A stretch of 64,000 nucleotides of DNA from contig NC_092580.1 in the NCBI RefSeq assembly GCF_037975245.1, positions 7,104,501-7,168,500 of the forward strand. The letters are read 5' to 3'. The DNA is from Apostichopus japonicus (lineage: Eukaryota; Echinodermata; Holothuroidea; Aspidochirotida; Stichopodidae). Positions within the stretch are counted from its first letter, which is position 1. Each line of letters opens with the position of its first letter. Under the pieces are notes generated by a model, which was given only the letters and a program-made list of their open reading frames with translations, made no database searches and was not told the DNA's origin. The position numbers and the translations under genes are program-made. This document shows, in pieces, positions 25,401-36,582 of the stretch.

Positions 25401-28400
25401 TGGTGTTTTTTTCTAGGAATGCCGAAGCTAGAGCGAGAGATTGGCAGAGGGCAGTACGGTGTTGTGTATTCTTGCAAGTCCTGGGGAGGCCTGATGCACT
25501 GTGCAGTCAAATCAGTGGTCCCTCCCGACGACAAGCATTGGAACGACCTCGCTATGGAGTTTCATTACACAAGGTTTGAACATTTTGTATAAGGAATAGT
25601 GTCGTCTTTTTCATCACCCCCACCCCTCCACCACACCCACCCCAACCCCTCCACCACCCCCAAGCCTTCACCACCCCCAACAGCTGTAGAATTTATGTAT
25701 AGATTGTATCTAGAGACTAACTTTACTTTACGATCACAGTTTACTATGTGATTAACTTTGATGATGAATTATGCTCATTCAGCAAAAAAAGTTTGTTTCT
25801 GTGAACAATTTTTTTGCTAAATTTGAGGTTAACAAAAACAGGGTCGTTTCATCATTTCATGCTGTCATTGAACGTGCAAAAAGTCCTGCAAAGGCAATTT
25901 ATTTTAAATAGAAAATGTATTTTCTAAATGGGTTTTAGCTTTTTGGCATTTACGACTTTAGAAAGTTTGCTATTTGGATTCATAACAAGAATAGAACAAG
26001 GAGAGAACCCTTTAAAACTGTGAGGTAAATGTTGTCTCTTGAAAGAGAAAGTGCCACCGATCTGAAGTGGTCATGCACAAATGGATTTAAAGTTCTGTTG
26101 AACTTCGGATGAATCATCTTTCCTGTTACTTGAAATAACTGATAAAACTTAACCTGAAAGACGTGAAAATTGCAATGACGTAAAAAGATAGAGAAACAGA
26201 GAAAGTGAAAGTTATTTTTAGCAATTGGCATCGGGTCTCTTTTATGTGAATCTAATTAATGTTGTTAATTATTAATCCGTTAACCTTTTGTTTTCATTTC
26301 GATACTGTTTTGGGTCTTTCTTAGTTCGCAATTAGACAGTTTCTCTTTCATTCTGCTTACATATATAGCTTTCTTTAAGTGTGCAGTTCATTCAATAATA
26401 TCATCCTGATTCTGGAAGAATGATGAAACAATATTACTCATATTAAAAAACAAATAACAAGAAATTACTTATATAAAACAAGAAGGGACAACAAGCTACA
26501 CATATAAAACAACAACAATTACTTATATAAAACATCAACAAACAACAAATTACTTTTATAAAACAACAAACAACAAATTACTTATATGAAACAACAAATT
26601 ACTCCTATAAAAGTTTCCATCCAGGATCTTCTTGACAGGCAAACTGAAGTGAAATCACTAAGGCCATATTTGAAATAGACAGGCAATTTGATTGGACCAT
26701 TGAACAATGAATAGAATAAAATAAACAGAACAAAGGGCACAGTGAGATGAATAGAAGCAGGAAGTGATAGGAGAGCACGAGATTAAAGGGGAGCTAAACT
26801 CTACAGATGGATGTAACCATGAGAATTAAATAGAGAAGGAGGAGAATCAGGAGAAATAATGAATGATGGGGATGAGGAAGGATAAATATTTGTGGTTGTT
26901 GTTGATAGACATGGTGTGTGGTGAGGAAGGAGGGGGGGGGGTGTGGATAGGCTGGGGGAGGGGATTGATAGGTTATTCTCTTTGTGGATTTTGGACTATG
27001 AAGTTGAATCATGGTGGGAAGTTCTTGCATCCATAATGGTTCCCTGTAGAGGCTAATTGTAGCAGGGCTGATACTTAAAGATTGAGAAGTCCACAATGAA
27101 AGAGAACATGATCAGCAATGTACTTAACAATCTGTAACTCATGCAAACCCCGTCATTGACACACCCCAGTAGAATTTTATTTAAATTTAAATGTTTCACT
27201 TAAACAGAACATCTGTGAAATATTCTGCCAGCAAAGATTTCAAAAGAATATAAGATTCATTTTGCTGGTTTTTTGATACTTGCATGCTTACTTGAACATT
27301 TAATACAAAGATCAAATTAAAAATAATTTGCTACAAAATTTAAAGCCAAGAGGCTACATCTTTCTGTTTCAGCTATAAACATGTAAACAAACACTTGTAT
27401 GCCATTTACAGGTTTTGCCTCAGCAGATAACAACACTTACATTGCCATCATTCATAACTTGTCTCGATAAAGAATCCACTTGAGCTTTGGAAATTGAAAC
27501 AAAATTGAGTGGATCGATAACAAATTAAGTAACTACTTCCACTCTTAAAGTTAACATCTAAAATCAATGGTTAATTGCACTTCATACTTGGTATGTGGAT
27601 CCTGTTATTGTTAGAAGTACCTTATTTTGGGGGTCTGGCTTTTAGCTCAGCTCTTTCCTTTCTGCATGTGTTAGTTAGCTCGTATCACCTCTTTTGATTC
27701 CTGTGAAGGCTGTACTTAAGACCCTCAGCACAGCAGGGGGGTTTTGAATGGATCAAGGGTGCCTTGAATGGATCAAGGGTGCAGTTATTGACATTGGGTA
27801 CTGAAGAGGAGGGAACCTAATGGCTATAGGATGTATGATAATCATTCTAACAACTGGACCATGCTCCATTTCCTTATAAGATCTGAACTGACAGTTATAG
27901 TTTCTTTTAATAAATGGACTTATATGACACTTTTAAAAGGATGTTGATCCTATGGATTCTCCACTGTAATCAGAAAATGCATCATGTGCAGCTCTCAATG
28001 GTGAGCTGACCCAGCAAGGAAGATCACAGATAGTAATGTGAATGGCAGGCACCCTACAGATGACATTCCTTTACACTTTATTATGCAAGGGTATACCAAA
28101 GAGTGCTTTAATGTTACCTGTTGTGCTGTACTCTACTGAGCTGTGACCTCACACTATAGTGAAGGTCGTAGTAAAATTGTCACAAATAAGCTGAAACGTC
28201 TCATATGAATTATTGGTATAATATTTTTATTCGTAAAATTTGATTTGTTTGAAGATCCATCCCAGCCCACAAGAGGATAGTGGCCATTGCTGGTTCTGTC
28301 GTGGACCAAGGTTACGGAGGAGGGGGGTGTTCCTTGGCAGTCCTACTGATCATGGAGAGGATGCAGAGGGACCTCCACACGGGTATCAAGATGGGCCTGG

Positions 28401-30519
28401 ACCTACCCAGCCGTTTACAGGTGGCCCTGGATGTGGTTGAGGGGATCAGATACCTGCACAGTCTTGGCCTTGTACATAGAGATATTAAATTAAAGAATGT
28501 TCTGGTGAGTCCCAACAAACATGTGCTGAAATTAAAGGGATTAAAAACCGAATCTGAAGGATTCACTGCTTGATGAAAGTTAAGTCACTTTGACCTTTGT
28601 TTAGAAAGATATTGGAATGCATTACTGTCCTCATCCATAATGTGGTGCATTTTATGTGCCTGGTGCCTTTCACAAAATTACGAACAGGCTGCTATTTTTG
28701 TTAAATTTGCAGCTATCTTAAGCATTACTTCAAGAAGGAAAAAACTTAAAACAGTAGTTGGCACTGCCGCTGAACAACTGCATAAGTGACATCTCAAGCT
28801 TTAAACTTTGTGAATCATTATGCCTAAAAAGTCACTTTGTATCAGAGTAAATCATCCATGGAAAGTTGATTACTTCACAAGATGATGAGAATTTGTAACC
28901 AAATTTACTGCTATTGAAAAGAAAACAAAGAAATATAGGATGTGGAAGTAAAACGTATGCAAAATGAAGATACAAAGAAATCTATCAATTTATACATCAG
29001 TGCCCCTACATCTGCTTCAAAGATCCCAGAGCCATATCCCTTACTTTATATAATCCTAGATTCATCCCTGCTAGGGGTCACTGTACTTTAACCAGAAAAG
29101 GAAAGGTAACCAGTATTTCAGCAGTTTTGATGTCTCTGTACATTTTGTCTTTTCTTTGCAAGATATAGCAGTTCTAAGTTCATGTAGGTTAAGGTGTAAT
29201 GTTTGAAAGCTCTTGGAGAACAGATTGAATAGATGTTGCTGATGACCTCAGCTCCTCCATGAAACTTGCCGATTTCAAGATTATCATATTTCAATTGCAC
29301 ATAATTCCTGTTTTGTCATTTTCCTCATGTTTCTGTTATATATCTTTTACGTTTTTTTCAGCTTGATGCCGGGGACAGAGGTAAAATCACTGACCTTGGT
29401 TTCTGTAAGCCAGAGGCTATGATGAGTGGTAGCATCGTCGGTACTCCCATCCACATGGCACCCGAGCTATTCACCGGCAGATACGACCACACCGTGGACA
29501 CCTACGCGTTTGGTATCCTCTTCTGGTATATCATTGCAGGACATGTCAAGCTACCTCAAAACTTTGAAAAGTGTCATAATAAAGATCACCTTTGGTCCTC
29601 AGTAAAACAAGGTGAGATTATGATACTAAGACATGTTTTTCTATTTTTTTTGGGAGTAGGTGGGTGGGAGGGGGGGGGGGGGATGGTATGTGTGGATGCC
29701 CTTCATAGTGTTCACCTTAAGAGTGTTGTTAATGTTAGGTACGTCATTTATTTGTTTTGAAAAGATTTCAGGAAAAGTAAACAAACTTCCTCTAGGTAGT
29801 AAGCCTTTTCGAGAAAAGTAAACAAACTTTGTCAAGGAACTGAGCGTAACATGTGGCACAATGAATGACCAGACTAGCAACATATCTTGTACTGAAGAAT
29901 TTACATTGCAAGACATATATGATCATAAATGAAGAAGGTTGTGCACGTTCTTAGTATTATCAACCTTCATTTCTGCTGTCTTAGTTAAGACAGAATATTG
30001 TATTGTGCAGAACTGCAATTCTAAGAGTGCCATTTCTAACAGCCAATCCTACTGAGGATTTAAAATATCGATGTACTCAACTGGACTTGGGCCCAGTCTA
30101 GAGCACTCCAAGTCCTGGACAAGTTCAAGTCCACAAAAATATGGGTCCAAGTACCAGCTCACCCTACAAATGGAGCCCAATAAGTCCTGTTTTCATCCAC
30201 AAATGTTAAGGTTTACCTACTTAGATCCATGACAGGGGAAGCTTCAGTAAGAAGTAGTAAATTGAGATGACAATCAGATTTGAAATGTTTTACATACTAA
30301 TCAGGTACTAGACCGGAACGACTACGGCTGTTTGACGACGAGTGCTGGAACCTAATGGCCAGCTGCTGGGCTGGAGAGATGTCACAGCGCCCTCTACTAG
30401 GAGTTGTCCACGAACAGCTGCAGGAGATACGATGTCGTGCTCTCGAAAGAATCCGACCCAAAGGGAGCATGCCAGACATACAGACAGATCCACAGTTAAT
30501 TAGTTCCAACATTTTATGA
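7457..30519 (+). CDS. DSTYK: dual serine/threonine and tyrosine protein kinase (DSTYK/RIPK5), complete, ten exons
   Basis: Exons: 7457-7619, 13306-14505, 14983-15221, 19304-19387, 22224-22349, 24542-24725, 25417-25573, 28255-28504, 29362-29611, 30305-30519. All junctions are GT-AG with matching phases and give 955 aa, close to the vertebrate protein (about 930 aa). The kinase domain begins at about residue 667: glycine loop IGRGQYGVV (674-682), Lys697 in CAVKS, catalytic HRDIKLKN (792-799), the family-typical DLG (812-814) in place of DFG, then [20 protein letters not shown], a run diagnostic of DSTYK. The first 660 residues are the long DSTYK-specific region, with a degenerate P-loop-like GQSFAAKAT at 84-92. 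Start: ATG 7457 with A at -3. In vertebrates the kinase is linked to FGF/ERK signalling and cell death; here that role is inferred from homology. Introns total about 20 kb. Exons 2 and 6 have duplicated donor regions downstream. Confidence 0.95.
8098..8425 (+). mobile_element. tRNA-derived SINE (family 1)
   Basis: The head GTGGCCTAGTGCCAGTGGAT resembles a Pol III A box region, and GGTTCCAGGTTTTGATACTC about 60 bp later resembles a diverged B box. CGCCCGGGTCATAGTAAGGT follows, and the copy ends in TTATTATTATTATTATTACT at 8402-8421. The arrangement (tRNA-like head, unrelated body, short-repeat tail) is typical of a SINE. An (A)n-rich interruption sits at about 8262-8283. Old copy. Confidence 0.6.
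10228..10501 (-). mobile_element. 5'-truncated SINE (family 2), reverse orientation
   Basis: Read on the minus strand, this matches the SINE at 57.9-58.3 kb from CTTCACCCAGGTGTATAAAT through GGGAAGTCCCCCAGGGGACA to a (TAA/TTA)n tail. The tRNA-like head is missing, so it is a 5'-truncated copy. It lies antisense to DSTYK in intron 1. Confidence 0.8.
14495..14771 (+). repeat. three tandem copies of the DSTYK exon 2 donor region
   Basis: GAGTTGAGAG/GTACGTACAA (the exon 2 end plus intron start) recurs with donors at 14506, 14603 and 14690, giving unit lengths of 97 and 87 bp. Each unit also holds an acceptor-like CAG/CTGGMCCTGGA about 43 bp before the next donor. The exon 2 frame stays open through all copies to a stop at 14894. 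Confidence 0.85.
15222..19303 (+). other. DSTYK intron 3
   Basis: No gene. It holds a G-rich run at about 17086-17128 and frequent TACTGTA words. A 22-bp direct repeat (ACTCCATCCATATTGAATCC at about 17706 and 17781) falls inside a 124-codon minus-strand frame, which I regard as chance. Confidence 0.6.
19388..22223 (+). other. DSTYK intron 4
   Basis: No gene or clear mobile element. It holds a G tract at about 19697-19707 and AT-rich unique sequence. A 114-codon minus-strand frame (20689-21033) shows no family features. Confidence 0.5.
22832..22915 (+). mobile_element. SINE/LINE 3' tail fragment
   Basis: GTAAAGCACTTTTGAACATG, then GAGCACTATATAAATTTGGT and an (ATA/AAT)n tail. This resembles the common 3' end shared by tRNA-SINEs and partner LINEs in marine invertebrates; the reversed fragment at 60.05 kb has the same AAAGTGCTTT...TATATAAATTTTA organisation. 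Sequence upstream to about 22690 may belong to the same element. Confidence 0.55.
24263..24298. repeat. 10-bp inverted repeat, 16-nt loop
   Basis: TCCAAGGGAC at 24263-24272 is complementary to GTCCCTTGGA at 24289-24298. An isolated hairpin in DSTYK intron 5; function unknown. Confidence 0.7.
24672..24900 (+). repeat. 91-bp tandem duplication of the DSTYK exon 6 / intron 6 boundary
   Basis: Units start at TCCTGG at 24672, 24763 and 24854 (period 91; third unit partial). Each begins with exon-like CTAGAGAGCACTTCATT. The first two continue through AAAGATAAAGTTTTACA(T/C)G to GTTAGT donors at 24726 and 24817. Reading past the first donor meets TAG at once (CAT GGT TAG), so only the first donor keeps the kinase frame. 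Confidence 0.9.
24899..25065. repeat. degenerate short tandem repeat, ATACCATTAG-based
   Basis: About seven irregular units of the form TTTRATACCATTAGMTRTGG lie directly after the 91-bp duplication in DSTYK intron 6. Confidence 0.8.
25099..25383 (+). other. unidentified 95-codon open frame in DSTYK intron 6
   Basis: The frame opens after a TAG at 25096 and ends in TGA at 25381-25383. The translation is not low-complexity (for example [17 protein letters not shown]) and has coding-like composition, but I recognise no family. Phase does not fit insertion between DSTYK exons 6 and 7. It may be a decayed mobile-element ORF or chance. Confidence 0.25.
25574..28254 (+). other. DSTYK intron 7
   Basis: No gene. 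Contents: C-rich ACCACCCC tract at 25615-25680, degenerate tandem repeat at 26430-26612, G tract at about 26931-26941, and a 20-bp direct duplication (GAATGGATCAAGGGTGC at about 27747 and 27766). Confidence 0.6.
26430..26612. repeat. degenerate ~25-bp tandem repeat
   Basis: About seven variants of ACAAATTACTTATATAAAAC follow one another with CAACAA spacers. AT-rich satellite-like block in DSTYK intron 7. Confidence 0.8.
28505..30304 (+). other. DSTYK introns 8 and 9 (with exon 9 at 29362-29611 between)
   Basis: Apart from exon 9, I see no gene or complete mobile element. A G tract at about 29670-29682 lies in intron 9. Around 30080-30170 a CAAGTCC-rich stretch resembles fragments of dispersed elements. 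Confidence 0.5.
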
Positions 30520-30883
30520 GGTCAAGCCAAGTCTGGTCAGGTAGTGTTTACATATAGTGATATTCCATTCAAACTATCTCAAACATTGAGAGAAATGGAC
30601 AGACTTACAGAGGACCATGAATCTGTCTTAAGGCCTCTCACACTGCTGTGAAACCAGCAAAGAAAGATATGTCAACTTGTTGAGAAAGAATTCTACCAGG
30701 CTTTAATAGTTACTTTATGCAGCACATGTTTGTGGGTGCTAGCGAAACAGACGGATTGACTGACTGACTGAGACACATTCTACATGTAGATCTGCTGCTG
30801 ATTATGTATTCTGGTTCTAATGACTTTATAAAGTAATATCATTCAGTAGTGATTGTATTATTTGGTGCCTTAACTGAGAAGCT

Positions 30884-31453
30884 TAAAAGGATAGTCCAGA
30901 CCAAAATGATTTTTTGACAGGTTCAAGAAGAACATGAACTTAGTATTTCTGGTGAAATTTGCATTCAATTCCTATGTTTGGTTGTTGAGATATTAACAAT
31001 TTAAATTTTCACCTTTCATAGCTAAAGTGAACTTGAAGCAAACAGGTGTGATGTCATTGTTGCACATTTACAGATAATGTTTATCTTTTAAAATTTGCAT
31101 CTACTTTTCTATTCCAAAAGTTGTTACATTCACAATTATATAAATACACCGCAGGCATTGGATTAATGTGCACTTCACAACTCCTTAAGGCAAACTATGG
31201 CCACCTATCCATTGCAAGGTCAAAACAAAGAACTGGAAAATAAAGAAAAACAAAGCACTCTGTTGACAGTGTGAAACGATTACTTCACACCTGCTTGCTC
31301 CAAGTCCACTTCTGGTGCAAAATTAGATAAATTCAAATGCTAATATCTCGAAAACGGTACATTGGAATTGAGTGGAAGTTTCACCAGCATGCTAAGATTT
31401 TACTTCTCTAAAACATATCAATAAAAACAAATTTGGGCTTGGAGTATCCTTTT
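30884..31453. mobile_element. ~570-bp foldback MITE just 3' of DSTYK
   Basis: The left end TTAAAAGGATAGTCCAGACC is matched in inverse by TTGGAGTATCCTTTTATA at the right end. Complementarity continues inward imperfectly for over 100 bp: CTTAGTATTTCTGGTGAAAT ... ATTCAATTCCTATGT on the left versus the inverse of ACATTGGAATTGAGTGG ... TTTCACCAGCATGCTAAG on the right. No coding content. Starting 365 bp after the DSTYK stop, it may lie in the 3' UTR. An AATAAA sits inside it at about 31239. Confidence 0.75.
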
Positions 31454-32346
31454 ATATTTATAAATCAACTGTTGTATTTAACCGTAGATTTTGTTGATCT
31501 CTTCTTTGATACAAACCTTATATCTGCTTGTATTATTTTAATAAGCTTTAATGTTATTTCATTTCTTTTCGTTGTGATTTGCTTTCCATTCAGAGTTTGA
31601 GGCATTACTTGGATGTGTTGTCAAATGTTTCATCACTTGCAGCAATTCAGCCAGTGGTACCGATATTTATTCAAAGTACGACCTTAGGCGATCAAACTAA
31701 CACACATTGCAAGCTTTTTCATTCAGTGATACATGGTTGGTCATAGATGAATGTGTCTTTCGGAATCAGACACATTTGTCAGCCAGATGCCTTGTTTACA
31801 TGATTATAATTACATGTAAGCCCAGACAAGCAGACATCCATACATAGGTCAACATCATTTATATTTGAAGAAACTGACATTGTCCTGCACCATGATGAGG
31901 TTATTATATATGGAAACATCTTCATATTCAAATGGAAAAATGCTGAAATGCAAAAGAGAAATTGGTTAATATGAAAATGGTGATCACCATGTCCACAAGG
32001 ATCGGTTTGTTAGTGCAGAGTTAACCTGACTAGTGGTTAATTTAAAGGGTAATTGTCATGTGAACTTAGATTATGTAGTGAATTTGATATCATAAACTAA
32101 AATGGTATAACTAAAAATTAACCCGTTTTCCATTACTTCACATGTTGGCGCTCAAGTGAGAAAATGTCTTTATGCAAAAATGGAGTAACTTTAGATTTCA
32201 CATAGTAACTGGTAAACATATTTAATATTTACAGATTAAATAAATTTACTAAAAGTTGTGCATAGTATTCAAAACTAGTTATTTTGGTTAGGCTCAGTAA
32301 CCTTTGAAATCGTGCTTGGGTGTGTGTGTGCGTGTATGTGACGGCT

Positions 32347-32760
32347 AGCTTGTAAAAACGATATCTAAACAAGCACAAGTTGAATCAATTTCGTACTTGA
32401 TAGTTAGATGCCCCATGATGTGTAGATGTGCCCTATTGTTTGTGGTTCCCATATCTAGAATATTAATGAGTGGGCAAGGATTTAATATAACATTCTTAAA
32501 ATGGCAATATCTCTTCAACCATTTGTCTGATTTAGTTCATTCATGTTCTTTGCAACAACAAGTTTACCTCATTAATATTTATAGATGGGTGGGGGTAAAT
32601 AGGAAATTGTCAAAACAGCTTGTAAACATGATATCTCAACAAACACAAAATCAATCAATGTCATTCTTGGTAGGTAGATGTCCCATGATGAGTAGATGTG
32701 CCCTATTGTTCTTGGTTCTCATCTCATGAATATTAATGAGTGGGCAGGTTTAATGTTAAC
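32347..32760. repeat. two ~270-bp direct repeat units
   Basis: GCTTGTAAAMAYGATATCT, AGATGTGCCCTATTGTT and GAATATTAATGAGTGGGCA appear in order at about 32347-32480 and again at about 32617-32750. Further degenerate ATGAATATTAAT.AGT motifs at about 32965 and 33105 suggest that a longer, decayed array continues to about 33.25 kb. Confidence 0.8.
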
Positions 32761-33590
32761 TTTGGTTCATACTGGTTAGGTGAAGTTGGTACATAAGCAT
32801 ATTTTCATGAAGGCTACAACATTATGTCATTGATATTCATCAAATTGTGAGAATGGCTTTTATACAAAAGACAAGAACCAAATATTTCATTGTTTTCATC
32901 CTTATCATATTGGCATTGTCACACCTCATTTATACAATCAACTGTGTTGTCGTTATGTGCATATCATGAATATTAATCAGTCTACATAAAATTCTGAATC
33001 AGATATCTCAGAAAAATAGTATGTCTAATTAGCTTTATCCATGTACTTGGATAATACAATGTAAGTATATAGAAACATGCTTTTGAGATCATAAAATTTT
33101 ACCTCATAAATATTCATGCTTGTGTCTGCTTTTATATTATGTCACTAAATAGGCTTTGTCAACATGATAACTGATTCGTGGTACCTTCCTTTATATGTCA
33201 CTAATTAGTCAATGGATAAGTCTCTTCACATGCGTGCGCAAGTTCATGAATACTAACATGTACTGCTAACAACACTATGAATATGTTCAGGCATTGGAAC
33301 CACTAAACGTTTTCTGGTTGTAGGTTCTAAGTAACCAAGATATTGAAGGGTGTTAAATAAGCTGGTAGGATATCTCAGTGCAGTAACATGCTTGCACATG
33401 AGTGACCATTTTTTAACTTTCTAGCATGTTTGTTTGCTGCAGAAGATTCTGCTAGGACTGAATCATCACTTCCTGGTACTTTGATATATTAACGTGCGCA
33501 AGATTTTTAGATAAGAAGGTTGCTAAGTTTTTTCTCTTTTCTTGGTAATATTAGTGAAAAAACAGAACTCGGTCATTTCCTTCAATATAT

Positions 33591-33741
33591 AGGTTGGACT
33601 AAGATCAGTCTGATATTTAGTTTGGACTAGGATCAGTCTTATATTTAGTTTGGACTAAGATCAGTCTTATATTAAGTTCAGACTAGCATCAGTCTTACAT
33701 TTAGTTCAGACTAGGATCAGTGTGTTATGTTCAGACTAGGA
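33591..33741. repeat. ~31-bp tandem repeat, about five copies
   Basis: Units contain GGACTARGATCAGTCTTATA and TTTAGTT. The last unit is partly decayed. Confidence 0.85.
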
Positions 33742-34097
33742 AGTTGTAGTTCACTCTGACTTAACATTAAAAAATAAGATTCCTTCAATCAATCAATCTG
33801 AGAATAGTCATTAATCAGTCTAAGACCAGTTACAGTAAGTGAGCTAGAGTCAGTAATGTATTAGTAGAGGATTTTATCAACCTCAGACTGAAATCAGTTT
33901 GATATGTGGCCGAAGCCACATTTATGCACTCAAAATTGCTGTGTTTATAATTCGTCAATTGATACAGTTGCAGATTACCTGAGGTCATATTATGCAGCCT
34001 GGGAACAGTATTTAAAAAAATATGGCATTAAATACAGAAGCAGTAAGTTTTGTTAGATTTCCTGATTAATAATGGTAATGGATGACCGAGACCAAAA

Positions 34098-34340
34098 GTA
34101 GGTAATTGTAGCACAGAACTAAAGTACATGAGTATCATGTGAATGGCTAATTGCATGGAAATGCAACTACAGGGTTTAAAGTAGGTACTGTAATTGTAGC
34201 ACAGAACTGAAGTATGTGAGTTCCATGTAAATGGCTAACTGCATGGAAATGCAACTACAGTGTTAAAGTAGGTAATTGTAGCACAGAACTGAAGTACATG
34301 AGTTCCATGTTGATGGCTAATTGCATGGAAATCAACTAAA
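34098..34340. repeat. ~85-bp tandem repeat, three copies
   Basis: Each unit runs GTAGGTA..TTGTAGCACAGAA, then AAGTACATGAGT, ATGGCTAATTGCATGGAAAT and GCAACTACAG. Units start at about 34098, 34181 and 34268. Confidence 0.9.
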
Positions 34341-36066
34341 CGGTTAACAAATATTTGCAAATGATATTTGACAAGTAAAGCTAGACTGAAAATGTAGTAG
34401 TAATTACCAATAATCTATTGACCCTTTTCTGGGCAAGCTCAAGAGGATCAGGCTGGTAGCAGTCTAAATTCAGTTGTATTTGTAGATCTTCAATCGCATT
34501 TGAAGATACTCAGTGAGCACAAGCGTATGCTAGAAAGTAAAAAAAATGGTCACCAATGTGCAAAATTCAACAAGCGAGTTATAGACACTGTTTTGGTTTT
34601 GAAGAGATGGAAGTTATTATGTTGAATACACCTCACAGTGTGCTATTTTTTTAGGCAATAATAGGTGAGCTGTGGAACTACAGTAAGGACACAGAAAGTA
34701 AATATTCTCTTATAATCCTTTAGGTGTGTTATGAAATACTTGAATTTGAGTCATTCTGAGAAGCTGGTTGGACAATAATCTGTGATGGCAGCCAACACTA
34801 TTTAATATAACATGTACAAATGTCTTTTTGACATCAATTGTAGTCTTCCAAATGTTTTAATATGTTAATGAGGGAAGTGCTCTGGTATAGGTAGTAAGAG
34901 AGGTGACCATTCATGCATTATTGAGTGATATATATATATTGATATCCACAATAACTTAGCCATGAACCACCAGAAGGGGCTGTCTCACCTTATACCATAA
35001 AAGATGAATATATTACCTTATGGTCATGAAAATCCACAAACATGTACAGTGTGATACAGTCAAGTAGAAACTCACTGTGTCCAAAACCGTTGATTTAAGT
35101 TTTGGTCGTAAATTATGCAAAAAAAACAAAAATATATGAAATGTAATATATTTTCTATTTAATGCAACAATACTAGCATGGCTCTATGTTATATTATTTT
35201 TATCATTATTATTATGATTATGGTTATCATCATTATTTTTTCTTGTTTTGTCTTTGTTTGTACTGAAATGCCTGCTTTTTGTTTTCAGTGTTTGGTAACA
35301 TGATAACTGCCATATATTTTGTTTATTTTAAGTGCAGCATTCAGCTGATAGATCAGAACATAAAATTGTGAAAAAATTATATGAATTTAATTCGTTAAAT
35401 GGAAAATTTATATCTGATTACTTAATTGGGTCTTGATTTTTATTTTGTTTAGCTCTGTAGGAACTTAAGAAATAAATACAAGACATAAATAATACATATC
35501 TGTAACATTTCTTTCCTTTTTTCTTCACTTTGTTTACTTACTTGCCTCCTTTAAACGTGTTATGTAATGGTTGGATGTCTTTGTTGGCGCTGGTTACTTG
35601 TCAATAGTCACTGGTTACAACCCCCCCTTATGGCTATAATTTTTTGTTGTTGAATATTTGCTTAAAATTTCCTACTTTTCCAGTTACCCTTATGTGTCTT
35701 GCATAAACATGTTTAACATAAGCAATACTTATTACATGTAAAAATTTCAAGAAAAGTATGGTGACATTTAGAGAAAATGACTAAGAAACGTACATACAAA
35801 GAAATCAATCAATTTTATTGTACAATATTTACATTCTTGATTAATGAGGATTGTACCTTTCTGTGCTGATAAAACTTCCAAGATTATTAATGTATTCTTA
35901 TTGCCATGTAAATTCAAATGGAGACACCAGCATCTTGGGTTCATTGTATGAGCTTTAACAGATATGCAGATCTGTTGAAGCCAATACATGTATATATACA
36001 TATGTGTGTGTGTGTGCATATAGATACCAAGTCAAACCTGTACTAAACAAAGAAGATAACTACCAT

Positions 36067-36406
36067 GCATCCCCTCACATCACTACACCACCCATCACTA
36101 CACCTCCCATTACTGCACCAACCATCACTACACCTCCCAACACTACACCTCCCACCACTACATCACCCATCACTACACCAACCATCACTACACCTCCATC
36201 ACCTTACCACACATCCCATCACTACACTACCCATCACTACACCAACCATCACTACACCTCCCATCACCACACCACCCATCACCACCTATCATCACACACA
36301 CAATCACTACACCACCCATCACTACACCTCCCATCACCACATTCCCCATCACTACACCACCCATCACTTTACCTCCCATCACTACACCAACCTTCACACC
36401 CCCAAA
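36067..36406 (+). repeat. 15-bp minisatellite (CATCACTACACCACC), ~22 copies
   Basis: The array is open in two plus-strand frames: one reads ITTPPITTP-like Thr/Pro repeats (frame 36004-36429), the other HPSLHLPSPH. A Thr/Pro mucin-like exon is conceivable, but no flanking exon, signal peptide or splice context supports it. A (TG)n tract precedes it at about 36004-36017. Confidence 0.85.
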
Positions 36407-36582
36407 AGGTAAATATACTACTAGTGTAAATCCAACAGCTTTACAATTATGAATCTGTGTGATATCTTAATATTCATATGTAGGTAGAATGCTAACCATA
36501 TTAACCATAGAGTTTTACGTATGTAACATTCTTTCAAGGCCAGTTTGTATTGAGAGTTCAATGCTTACAAGCCTCACATGAT

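Larger units (their letters stand above)
31454..36582. other. intergenic region rich in tandem repeats
   Basis: No gene was recognised between DSTYK (+) and the minus-strand gene, which are convergent. It contains the four repeat blocks listed separately (32.3, 33.6, 34.1 and 36.1 kb). The remainder is AT-rich unique sequence. Distal DSTYK 3' UTR sequence could extend into it (an AATAAA at about 35471). Confidence 0.55.
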
